Source of the DNA: Nemertoderma westbladi
Taxonomy: Eukaryota > Xenacoelomorpha > Nemertodermatida > Nemertodermatidae
Direction of reading: 5' to 3'
DNA length: 52,086 bases
Assembly (NCBI GenBank): GCA_032718475.1
Contig: JAUCBJ010000959.1
Coordinates: 1 to 52,086, forward strand
In this document: positions 21,301-31,821 of the stretch, piece after piece
How positions within the stretch are numbered: the first letter of the stretch is position 1
How the letters are laid out: every line of letters begins with the position of its first letter
Made by a program: the position numbers and the translations under genes
Notes under the pieces: model-generated
What the model saw: only the letters and a program-made list of their open reading frames with translations
Told to the model about the DNA's origin: nothing
Databases searched by the model: none

Positions 21301-24300
21301 AACCTTAGCGTATCCGCCGCCACCCTCCCTAAGTGAACCAACTAACCTTAGCGTATCCGCCGCCAGCCTCCCTAAGTGAACCAGCTAACCTTAGTGTATC
21401 CGCCACCACCCCCTAAGTGAACCAGCTAACCTTAGTGTATATCCGGCGCCAGCCTCAAGTGAACCAGCTAACCTTAGCGTATCCGCCGCCACCCTCCCTA
21501 AGTGAACCAACTAACCTTAGCGTATCCGCCGCCAGCCTCCCTAAGTGAACCAACTAACCTTAGTGTATCCGCAGCCACCCTCCCTAAGTGAACCAGCTAA
21601 CCTTAGCGTATCCGCCGCCAGCCTCCCTAAGTGAACCAACTAACCTTAGCGTATCCGCCGCCAGCCTCCCTAAGTGAACCAGCTAACCTTAGTGTATCCG
21701 CCACCACCCCCTAAGTGAACCAACTAACCTTAGCGTATCCGCCGCCACCCCCCCCTAAGTGAACCAGCTAACCGTAGTGTATCCGACGCCACCCTCCCTA
21801 AGTGAACCAGCTAACCTTAGTGTATCCGCCGCCACCCTCCCTAAGTGAACCAGCTAACCTTAGTGTATCCGCCGCCACCCTCCCTAAGTGAACCAGCTAA
21901 CCTTAGTGTATCCGCCGCCACCCTCCCTAAGTGAACCAGCTAACCTTAGCGTATCCGCCACCACCCCCTAAGTGAACCAGCTAACCTTAGTGTATCCGCC
22001 ACCACCCCCTAAGTGAACCTGCTAACCTTAGCGTATCCGCAGCCACCCTCAAGTGAACCAACTAACCTTAGCGTATCCGCCGCCAGCCTCCCTAAGTGAA
22101 CCAACTAACCTTAGTGTATCCGCCACCACCCCTCAAGTGAACCAGCTAACCTTAGCGTATCCGCCGCCAGCCTCCCTAAGTGAACCAACTAACCTTAGCG
22201 TATCCGCCGCCAGCCTCCCTAAGTGAACCAACTAACCTTAGTGTATCCGCCACCACCCCTCAAGTGAACCAGCTAACCTTAGTGTATCCGGCGCCAGCCT
22301 CAAGTGAACCAGCTAACCTTAGTGTATCCGGCGCCAGCCTCCCTAAGTGAACCAGCTAACCTTAGTGTATCCGCCGCCACCCTCCCTAAGTGAACCAACT
22401 AACCTTAGCGTATCCGCCGCCACCCAGCCTAAGTGAACCAGCTAACCTTAGTGTATCCGCCACCACCCCCTAAGTGAACCAACTAACCTTAGCGTATCCG
22501 CCGCCACCCCCCCCTAAGTGAACCAGCTAACCTTAGTGTATCCGCCACCACCCCCTAAGTGAACCAACTAACCTTAGCGTATCCGCCGCCACCCCCCCCT
22601 AAGTGAACCAGCTAACCTTAGTGTATCCGCCACCACCCCCTAAGTGAACCAACTAACCTTAGCGTATCCGCCGCCACCCCCCCCTAAGTGAACCAACTAA
22701 CCTTAGCGTATCCGCCGCCACCCAGCCTAAGTGAACCAGCTAACCTTAGTGTATCCGCCACCACCCCCTAAGTGAACCAACTAACCTTAGCGTATCCGCC
22801 GCCACCCCCCCTAAGTGAACCAGCTAACCTTAGTGTATCCGCCACCACCCCCTAAGTGAACCAACTAACCTTAGCGTATCCGCCGCCACCCCCCCCCTAA
22901 GTGAACCAGCTAACCTTAGTGTATCCGCCACCACCCCCTAAGTGAACCAACTAACCTTAGCGTATCCGCCGCCACCCCCCCCTAAGTGAACCAGCTAACC
23001 TTAGTGTATCCGCCACCCCCCCCTAAGTGGACCAACTAACCTTAGCGTATCCGCAGCCACCCAGCCTAAGTGAACCAACTAACCTTAGCGTATCCGTCGC
23101 CACCATCCCTAAGTGAACCAGCTAACCTTAGTGTATCCGCCACCCCCCCCCCTAAGTGAACCAACTAACCTTAGCGTATCCGCCGCCACCCCCCCTAAGT
23201 GAACCAACTAACCTTAGCGTATCCGCCACCCCCCCCTAAGTGAACCAACTAACCTTAGCGTATCCGCCGCCACCCCCCCTAAGTGAACCAACTAACCTTA
23301 GCGTATCCGCCGCCACCCCCCCTAAGTGAACCAACTAACCTTAGCGTATCCGTCGCCACCATCCCTAAGTGAACCAGCTAACCTTAGTGTATCCGGCGCC
23401 AGCCTCCCTAAGTGAACCAGCTAACCTTAGTGTATCCGCCACCCCCCCCTAAGTGGACCAACTAACCTTAGCGTATCCGTCGCCACCATCCCTAAGTGAA
23501 CCAGCTAACCTTAGTGTATCCGCCACCCCCCCCTAAGTGAACCAACTAACCTTAGCGTATCCGCCGCCACCCCCCCTAAGTGAACCAACTAACCTTAGCG
23601 TATCCGCCACCCCCCCCTAAGTGAACCAACTAACCTTAGCGTATCCGCCGCCACCCCCCCTAAGTGAACCAACTAACCTTAGCGTATCCGCCGCCACCCC
23701 CCCTAAGTGAACCAACTAACCTTAGCGTATCCGCCGCCACCCCCCCCTAAGTGAACCAACTAACCTTAGCGTATCCGCCGCCACCCCCCCTAAGTGAACC
23801 AACTAACCTTAGCGTATCCGCCGCCACCCCCCCTAAGTGAACCAACTAACCTTAGCGTATCCGCCGCCACCCCCCCCTAAGTGAACCAACTAACCTTAGC
23901 GTATCCGCCGCCACCCCCCCTAAGTGAACCAACTAACCTTAGCGTATCCGCCGCCACCCAGCCTAAGTGAACCAGCTAACCTTAGTGTATCCGCCACCAC
24001 CCCCTAAGTGAACCAACTAACCTTAGCGTATCCGCCGCCACCCCCCCCTAAGTGAACCAACTAACCTTAGCGTATCCGCCGCCACCCCCCCCTAAGTGAA
24101 CCAACTAACCTTAGCGTATCCGCCGCCACCCCCCCTAAGTGAACCAACTAACCTTAGCGTATCCGCCGCCACCCCCCCTAAGTGAACCAACTAACCTTAG
24201 CGTATCCGCCGCCACCCAGCCTAAGTGAACCAGCTAACCTTAGTGTATCCGCCACCCCCCCCTAAGTGGACCAACTAACCTTAGCGTATCCGCCGCCACC

Positions 24301-24793
24301 CCCCCTAAGTGAACCAACTAACCTTAGCGTATCCGCCGCCACCCCCCCCCTAAGTGAACCAGCTAACCTTAGCGTATCCGCCGCCACCCCCCCTAAGTGA
24401 ACCAACTAACCTTAGCGTATCCGCCGCCACCCCCCCTAAGTGAACCAACTAACCTTAGCGTATCCGCCGCCACCCAGCCTAAGTGAACCAGCTAACCTTA
24501 GTGTATCCGCCACCACCCCCTAAGTGAACCAACTAACCTTAGCGTATCCGCCGCCACCCCCCCCTAAGTGAACCAGCTAACCTTAGTGTATCCGCCACCC
24601 CCCCCCTAAGTGGACCAACTAACCTTAGCGTATCCGTCGCCACCATCCCTAAGTGAACCAGCTAACCTTAGCGTATCCGCCGCCAGCCTCCCTAAGTGAA
24701 CCAGCTAACCTTAGTGTATCCGCCACCACCCCCTAAGTGAACCAGCTAACCTTAGTGTATCCGCCGCCACCATCCCTAAGTGAACCAGCTAAC
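18336..24793 (-). repeat. Giant minisatellite of NNT exon-end plus 5' splice site (~150 copies, ~43-bp unit)
   Basis: The array fills almost all of a 7.18-kb NNT intron. On the transcribed - strand each unit reads GGGTGGCGGCGGATACRCTA then AG|GTTAGYTGGTTCACTT(AGG), where the bar is the splice point of the exon ending at 24794. Each unit thus copies about 25 exon bases (the codons for the GEGGGGYAK end) plus about 18 intron bases. Units vary from ~36 to ~47 bp, mostly through a C-run (G-run on the - strand) and CCACC/CAGCC changes. Two main classes differ at donor position +6, GTTAGC or GTTAGT. Blocks of alternating classes near 22.4-23.0 kb indicate higher-order dimers. The copy touching the exon contains the functional site. 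Confidence 0.95.
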
Positions 24794-24976
24794 CTTAGCG
24801 TATCCGCCGCCACCCTCCCCTGACTCTTTCACAGAAACCTCAAGGAACTCAGCTCCGAAAGTTTCAACCTGTTCCTTTACCGCGGCCCGCGTATCGAAGG
24901 CGCGGACTATAGCACCGAGGTTCTTGGCGGTTCCAACGGCAGACAGACCAGCAACACCGCCCCCGATAACCAACAC
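24794..24976 (-). CDS. NNT: NNT exon: NAD-binding fold of domain I (183 nt)
   Basis: 61 codons, phase 0 at both ends, reading [20 protein letters not shown] at the start and ending [11 protein letters not shown]. This is the Rossmann-type dinucleotide-binding part of domain I: the GGGVAGL glycine loop binds the NAD(H) diphosphate, followed by [13 protein letters not shown]. The acceptor is CCCCTATAG|GTGTTG and the donor GCTAAG|GTTAGC. The protein joins without gap to [11 protein letters not shown] of the next exon. The +6 base of its donor is C, a weak match to the GTRAGT consensus. The exon is bordered on both sides by arrays repeating its own splice junctions. Exons for the first ~200 residues of NNT are not found to the right. 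Confidence 0.95.
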
Positions 24977-27900
24977 CTATAGGGGATAGATAGTAAAAGG
25001 TTATAGTAGTACAATCAACACATACAGGGGATAGTAAAAGGTTATAGATAGTGGTACAATCAACACCTACAGGGGATAGTAAAAGGTTATAGATAGTGGT
25101 ACAATCAACACCTACAGGGGATAGTAAAAGGTTATAGATAGTGGTACAATCAACACCTACAGGGGATAGTAAAAGGTTATAGATAGTGGTACAATCAACA
25201 CCTACAGGGGATAGTAAAAGGTTATAGATAGTGGTACAATCAACACCTACAGGGGATAGTAAAAGGTTATAGATAGTGGTACAATCAACACCTACAGGGG
25301 ATAGTAAAAGGTTATAGATAGTGGTACAATCAACACCTACAGGGGATAGTAAAAGGTTATAGATAGTGGTACAATCAACACCTACAGGGGATAGTAAAAG
25401 GTTATAGATAGTGGTACAATCAACACCTACAGGGGATAGTAAAAGGTTATAGATAGTGGTACAATCAACACCTACAGGGGATAGTAAAAGGTTATAGATA
25501 GCGGTACAATAAACACCTACAGGGGATAGTAAAAGGTTATAGATAGTGGTACAATCAACACCTACAGGGGATAGTAAAAGGTTATAGATAGTGGTACAAT
25601 CAACACCTACAGGGGATAGTAAAAGGTTATAGATAGTGGTACAATCAACACCTACAGGGGATAGTAAAAGGTTATAGATAGTGGTACAATCAACACCTAC
25701 AGGGGATAGTAAAAGGTTATAGATAGTGGTACAATCAACACCTACAGGGGATAGTAAAAGGTTATAGATAGTGGTACAATCAACACCTACAGGGGATAGT
25801 AAAAGGTTATAGATAGTGGTACAATCAACACCTACAGGGGATAGTAAAAGGTTATAGATAGTGGTACAATCAACACCTACAGGGGATAGTAAAAGGTTAT
25901 AGATAGTGGTACAATCAACACCTACAGGGGATAGTAAAAGGTTATAGATAGTGGTACAATCAACACCTACAGGGGATAGTAAAAGGTTATAGATAGTGGT
26001 ACAATCAACACCTACAGGGGATAGTAAAAGGTTATAGATAGTGGTACAATCAACACCTACAGGGGATAGTAAAAGGTTATAGATAGTGGTACAATCAACA
26101 CCTACAGGGGATAGTAAAAGGTTATAGATAGTGGTACAATCAACACCTACAGGGGATAGTAAAAGGTTATAGATAGTGGTACAATCAACACCTACAGGGG
26201 ATAGTAAAAGGTTATAGATAGTGGTACAATCAACACCTACAGGGGATAGTAAAAGGTTATAGATAGTGGTACAATAAACACCTACAGGGGATAGTAAAAG
26301 GTTATAGATAGTGGTACAATCAACACCTACAGGGGATAGTAAAAGGTTATAGATAGTGGTACAATCAACACCTACAGGGGATAGTAAAAGGTTATAGATA
26401 GTGGTACAATCAACACCTACAGGGGATAGTAAAAGGTTATAGATAGTGGTACAATCAACACCTACAGGGGATAGTAAAAGGTTATAGATAGTGGTACAAT
26501 CAACACCTACAGGGGATAGTAAAAGGTTATAGATAGTGGTACAATCAACACCTACAGGGGATAGTAAAAGGTTATAGATAGTGGTACAATCAACACCTAC
26601 AGGGGATAGTAAAAGGTTATAGATAGTGGTACAATCAACACCTACAGGGGATAGTAAAAGGTTATAGATAGTGGTACAATCAACACCTACAGGGGATAGT
26701 AAAAGGTTATAGATAGTGGTACAATCAACACCTACAGGGGATAGTAAAAGGTTATAGATAGTGGTACAATCAACACCTACAGGGGATAGTAAAAGGTTAT
26801 AGATAGTGGTACAATCAACACCTACAGGGGATAGTAAAAGGTTATAGATAGTGGTACAATCAACACCTACAGGGGATAGTAAAAGGTTATAGATAGTGGT
26901 ACAATCAACACCTACAGGGGATAGTAAAAGGTTATAGATAGTGGTACAATCAACACACCTACAGGGGATAGTAAAAGGTTATAGATAGTGGTACAATCAA
27001 CACCTACAGGGGATAGTAAAAGGTTATAGATAGTGGTACAATCAACACCTACAGGGGATAGTAAAAGGTTATAGATAGTGGTACAATCAACACCTACAGG
27101 GGATAGTAAAAGGTTATAGGTAGTGGTACAATCAACACCTACAGGGGATAGTAAAAGGTTATAGATAGTGGTACAATCAACACCTACAGGGGATAGTAAA
27201 AGGTTATAGATAGTGGTACAATCAATATCTACAGGGGATAGTAAAAGGTTATAGATAGTGGTACAATCAATATCTACAGGGGATAGTAAAAGGTTATAGG
27301 TAGTGGTACAATCAATATCTACAGGGGATAGTAAAATGTTATAGGTAGTGGTACAATCAATATCTACAGGGGATAGTAAAAGGTTATAGATAGTGGTACA
27401 ATCAACACCTACAGGGGATAGTAAAAGGTTATAGATAGTGGTACAATCAATATCTACAGGGGATAGTAAAAGGTTATAGATAGTGGTACAATCAATATCT
27501 ACAGGGGATAGTAAAAGGTTATAGGTAGTGGTATAATCAACACCTACAGGGGATAGTAAAAGGTTATAGATAGAGGTACAATCAACACCTACAGGGGATA
27601 GTAAAAGGTTATAGATAGTGGTACAATCAACACCTACAAGGGATAGTAAAATGTTATAGATAGTGGTATAATTAACACCGATGATAGTAAAAGGTTATAG
27701 ATAGTGGTACAATCAACACCTACACGGGATAGTAAAAGGTTATAGATAGTGGTACAATCAACACCTACAGGTGATAGTAAAATGTTATAGATAGTGGTAT
27801 AATTAACACCGATGATAGTAAAAGGTTATAGATAGTGGTACAATCAACACCTACAGGGGATAGTAAAAGGTTATAGATAGTGGTACAATCAACACCTAGA

Positions 27901-29005
27901 GGGGATAGTAAAAGGTTTTAGATAGTGGTACAATCAACACCTACAGGGGATAGTAAAAGGTTATAGATAGTGGTACAATCAACACCTACAGGGGATAGTA
28001 AAAGGTTATAGATAGTGGTACAATCAACACCTACAGGGGATAGTAAAAGGTTATAGATAGATAGTGGTACAATCAACACCTACAGGGGATAGTAAAAGGT
28101 TATAGATAGTGGTACAATCAACACCTACAGGGGATAGTAAAAGGTTATAGATAGTGGTACAATCAACACCTACAGGGGATAGTAAAAGGTTATAGATAGT
28201 GGTACAATCAACACCTACAGGGGATAGTAAAAGGTTATAGATAGTGGTACAATCAACACCTACAGGGGATAGTAAAAGGTTATAGATAGTGGTACAATCA
28301 ACACCTAGAGGGGATAGTAAAAGGTTATAGATAGTGGTACAATCAACACCGATGATAGTAAAAGGTTATAGATAGTGGTACAATCAACACCTACAGGGGA
28401 TAGTAAAAGGTTATAGATAGTGGTACAATCAACACCTACAGGGGATAGTAAAAGGTTATAGATAGTGGTACAATCAACACCTACAGGGGATAGTAAAAGG
28501 TTATAGATAGTGGTACAATCAACACCTACAGGGGATAGTAAAAGGTTATAGATAGTGGTACAATCAACACCTACAGGGGATAGTAAGCGGTTATAGATAG
28601 TGGTACAATCAACACCTAGAGGGGATAGTAAAAGGTTATAGATAGTGGTACAATCAACACCTAGAGGGGATAGTAAAAGGTTATAGATAGTGGTACAATC
28701 AACACCTACAGGGGATAGTAAAAGGTTATAGATAGGGGTACAATCAAAACCTACAGGGGATAGTAAAAGGTTATAGATAGTGGTACAATCAACACCTAGA
28801 GGGGATAGTAAAAGGTTATAGATAGTGGTACAATCAACACCTACAGGGGATAGTAAAAGGTTATAGATAGTGGTACAATCAACACCTACAGGGGATAGTA
28901 AAAGGTTATAGATAGGGGTACAATCAAAACCTACAGGGGGTAGTAAAAGGTTATAGATAGTGGTACAATCAACACCGATGATAGTAAAAGGTTATAGATA
29001 GTGGT
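24977..29005 (-). repeat. Giant minisatellite of NNT 3' splice site plus exon start (~89 copies, 45-bp unit)
   Basis: Directly upstream of the exon on the transcribed strand. Each 45-bp unit reads ACCTTTTACTATCCCCTGTAG on the - strand (quoted in two parts: ACCTTTTACTATCC, CCTGTAG), then GTGTTG, then ATTGTACCACTATCTATA. The first two parts form a compact pyrimidine-rich 3' splice site, and GTGTTG is the first six bases of the exon at 24976. The real site reads CCCCTATAG|GTGTTG. Units are nearly identical from 25.0 to 27.2 kb. Variants (CAATATCTAC, CACCGATGATAG deletions, GAGGGG) cluster between 27.2 and 29.0 kb, so the exon-proximal part looks youngest or most homogenised. The array ends at the adapter sequence. 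Confidence 0.95.
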
Positions 29006-29057
29006 AGTAATCTGCGTTGATACCACTGCTTAAGCAGTGGTATCAACGCAGAGTACT
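29006..29057. other. Head-to-head SMART-type amplification adapters (library artefact)
   Basis: Bases 29032-29057 read AAGCAGTGGTATCAACGCAG followed by AGTACT, the well-known SMART/low-input DNA amplification primer. Bases 29006-29031 are its reverse complement with one mismatch (AGTAAT for AGTACT). Two amplified molecules joined end to end would give exactly this structure. It is not natural DNA and marks a probable false join between the NNT array on the left and the LINE region on the right. Confidence 0.95.
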
Positions 29058-29345
29058 TAGCTAGTGGGCTACAAATGATAGCAGCACGGGTATTGCCTCA
29101 ATGTATGGTTAGAATGTAACCTAACTAACTGACTAACAAAATTATTACAGTCTACATATTATTGTAAATCTTACATATAAGAACTAAAGCGATATATATA
29201 TAGTATATTGGACCCCGTATGTGTTATCAGGTTTGGGATTTGGAACTGCAACCTCCCCGGCACCGGTACCGGTACCATGGATCGAAGAACGAGGTGATCG
29301 ACGGAGAGGAGGATGTCATCCGACCTTGCCCAAGTTGCTGGTGGC
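29058..29345. other. Sequence right of the adapter, no gene
   Basis: AT-rich DNA followed by a GC-richer piece with ACCGGTACCGGTACC. If the LINE at 29346 were intact, its second ORF should begin here on the - strand, but only about 290 bp remain before the adapter. Confidence 0.5.
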
Positions 29346-30104
29346 TCAGGTGGGATCGGATTCCTGAGGAACTTCGTTGCCGTTTCCCGACGACCGGTTA
29401 TCGGTAACTGGAGTCACCAAAGGGCGGGAAACCCTGTCTACATCGCTGTTTGAGAACACCTGGATTGGATCCCCGTTCGGTAATACACGTACCGTGACTA
29501 CTCCATTGTACGTGTAGGCAGAGTGTAGCCGTTGGGTTTTTTTCATTTTCAGCGCATAGTGAAGGACAGCCGATCGACGCGGGGTTAGGTGGTCTGTCAT
29601 ATAAACACCTTCCGGGAGTGCTTTACGATTACTAAATGCTACCCAGCGCGACGAATGGCCGTAGAAACGAACAATAATGGGGCGAAACTTTATATTGACC
29701 ACGCTAGTATGGGGCTTTGGTTTCCCCAGACGGTGAAAAACATCAACTGAGTTGATGTGTATACCTAGGCTAGATAGTATACCTGTAATCTGATCCCGAT
29801 CTTTGGTCCTCGTAGTCCCAGTACTGTTTCCGGTACCAGTGTCTTCGTGAATCCCGTGGAAGAGTATCGAGTGGCGCCGCTCGTACTGGTCAAGATCATC
29901 AATGGTTATCGCTTGAGCTGCAATTTCTTTCTTTAAGGATATATTATCCATCTTTAGAGTTTCGTTTTCCTTTATCAACATGGGGATGCTGTCTAATTGC
30001 GATTTAATTAGTTTAACGTCGTCGTCTAATGTATCGAATTTCGATTCGATCAGTTCTTTTAATTTTTCAATCGCCGTAGCCCAGTTGTCTCCCTTTGGAC
30101 CCAT
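29346..30104 (-). CDS. LINE ORF1 protein (L1-type: coiled coil + RRM)
   Basis: 252 residues from ATG at 30104. Residues ~8-75 form a heptad-rich coiled coil (IEKLKELIESKFDTLDDDVK... to LKKEIAAQAITIDDL). They are followed by the ORF1p RRM entry DQYERRHSILFHGI, a VDVFHRLGKPKP segment and the C-terminal RPIIVRFYGHSSRW...FSNRKAL..GVYMTDHLTPRR block. This order is that of L1-like ORF1 RNA-binding chaperones, which trimerise and coat LINE RNA. The frame is uninterrupted, so the copy may be young. No ORF2 follows before the adapter at 29057. Confidence 0.8.
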   Translation of the reverse strand: MGPKGDNWATAIEKLKELIESKFDTLDDDVKLIKSQLDSIPMLIKENETLKMDNISLKKEIAAQAITIDDLDQYERRHSILFHGIHEDTGTGNSTGTTRTKDRDQITGILSSLGIHINSVDVFHRLGKPKPHTSVVNIKFRPIIVRFYGHSSRWVAFSNRKALPEGVYMTDHLTPRRSAVLHYALKMKKTQRLHSAYTYNGVVTVRVLPNGDPIQVFSNSDVDRVSRPLVTPVTDNRSSGNGNEVPQESDPT

Positions 30105-30990
30105 TTTTGTACAAATTGTTCAGTTGTAAGTTAAGTCAGTGAGTGTGTAGCATGTACATGTAAGACTGTACAATCAGTCAGTCAGCAGTCAGGCAGTTTA
30201 TCCTGTCATCGCAGTCCGCCTATCTCTATCTAGCAAATGTCGATGGGTCGATGCATTTGCTAGTCGATCTAGCAAAAATCGAGTTCCTCATCTGCAATCA
30301 GTATAAGAAATATTGACCCATTGCAAACGGTAAGCCACACTACACTGCATGCCCTGGGGAGACAAAAGTGCTGCTTGAAAAAATGTATAGATTCTTGGGT
30401 CTTGAAGCGGATGGAGCTAATGGAGCGGAGGCTATGCTGAGCCTTTACGGAGCCTCCATGTAGGTGAAAATAATTGTGTTTTGCTTATCTGAAATTTATA
30501 AGACAGTAAGCATAGGTAGCCAATAGCTTATATGCAAATCAGTGGGAATTTAGATTAATGAGACAAGAACTGTGGCAGCGGGCATGAACATACCACATGA
30601 TGATGATAATAGTTTATTTATTTATTTATTCTTTAAGCCACACTGGGGAGGCACTACTGAGCTTAATTCTACTATATAGACTACAAACTGCCTTATAGTG
30701 AATATGACAAAATAAGGGCAGATTTAACTTACTAAGGGAAAGTGGGATGTTCCTAGGCTCGTCATCAGTTAGACGAGGTATATTAAAGAACAAACGGGTA
30801 CAATTATTATATGCTACCCTTATTTTGTCGTAAGCACGTTGTGATTAATTCACAACGATAAAACTATACGGAAATACTGCTACATACCAACCAGCACAGC
30901 AAAGATCAATCAGAGGTATGTTCTAAAACGTATACCAACCCATTCTGAGCTATAACAATGCAATACAGACAGAGCTATACCGATTTAAAA
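30105..30990. other. LINE 5' leader and AT-rich spacer
   Basis: The first ~100 bases upstream of ORF1 are probably its 5' UTR. A paired GATCTAGCAAA/TTTGCTAGTCGATC motif occurs at about 30225-30280. No gene was found. Confidence 0.35.
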
Positions 30991-30997
30991 TAAAAAT

Positions 30998-31265
30998 ATA
31001 CCAGCCTATACCAACCTACACGAACTAACAGCGGCCTAGACCAAGCTAACACTGGCCTATACCGAGCTGATACCGACCTATACCGAGCTAACACTGACCT
31101 ACAGAGCTAACAGTGGCCTATACCAAGCAAACACCAGCCTATACTATACTGAGCTAACACCGACCTATACTGAGCTAACACCAGCCTAACAGAGCAAACA
31201 CTGACATATTACCAGATGCAGATGCTTCACAGAACTAACACCGACTTATACCGAGCTAACATCGG
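30998..31265. repeat. Degenerate ~20-bp minisatellite
   Basis: About a dozen diverged units of CTATACCGAGCTAACACCGA type (variants CCAAGCTAACACTGGC, GAGCTAACACCAGCC). It is much older than the NNT arrays and no exon lies next to it. Confidence 0.75.
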
Positions 31266-31317
31266 CCCCAATATGTACATACTACCAGTATCGGCATGCT
31301 GCATTGCAGCTGCATTT

Positions 31318-31821
31318 TTAAGAATGCTGTGCTGACTTGTCGACAAAATTGCGCCGCCACAACTCCCTATCACCCATGACATTTGCTAGATCATCCGCAT
31401 CTTCAAGGCCAGTGTCCTTTAAGATGAGTCTCAAGAAAGTCATGGGCTGTCCACCATGCTTATTCACTCCATGAGGCTGCCAAAGTACAAGATTATGGAC
31501 TGGCTGGTCCTCACGGCGAAAGCAATGTCCTGCAAAGCGGAGGCGATTTTGTTCTAGTGTCAAGCTTGGGGGAACCAATGAGACACCTCCAGTGTTATAT
31601 AGTGTCTGGTTGGAGATGTGTGCATTAGACTTGACACAATGAACCCGGCGTAGCATTCTTGTGAATGTGCCATCCAGAGATTTGGTGTCCTCAGCAGTTA
31701 GAGCCCAGCATGGACTCCCATAGAGGAGTACTGGAACTACTGCTGCTCTAAATAATCGGACCTTAAGTTTCCGATTAATTCTCGGTGACTTCCAAATCCT
31801 GGAAAGCCTATTCAAGGCTGC
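31318..31821 (-). pseudogene. LINE reverse transcriptase, C-terminal part (3' half of a split LINE)
   Basis: The open - frame reads AALNRLSRIWKSPRINRKLK, then LFRAAVVPVLLYGSPCWAL, a MLRRVHCVKSNAHISNQTLY segment and RLRFAGHCFRREDQPV, and ends with a GRP-like block (HGGQPMTFLRLILKDTGLEDADDL) and a stop at 31318. This is the conserved region C-terminal to the RT fingers/palm in many non-LTR elements. It is continuous with the RT at 36887 once the foldback element (31826-36882) and one 4-bp target duplication are removed: codons ...GKA|W and A|ALN.. meet in frame. Confidence 0.85.

Noticed and set aside
18336-24793. Array as centromeric or telomeric satellite
   Set aside because: It is confined to one intron and its unit is derived from the adjacent exon boundary. 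There is no telomere-like hexamer.
18336-29005. Regularly repeated units suggestive of a CRISPR array
   Set aside because: Units are contiguous with no unique spacers, there are no cas genes, and the locus is an animal intron. These are minisatellites.
29006-29057. Perfect-looking 52-bp palindrome as a natural hairpin or transposon end
   Set aside because: The half-site is the known SMART-type amplification primer, so an artefact is far more likely.
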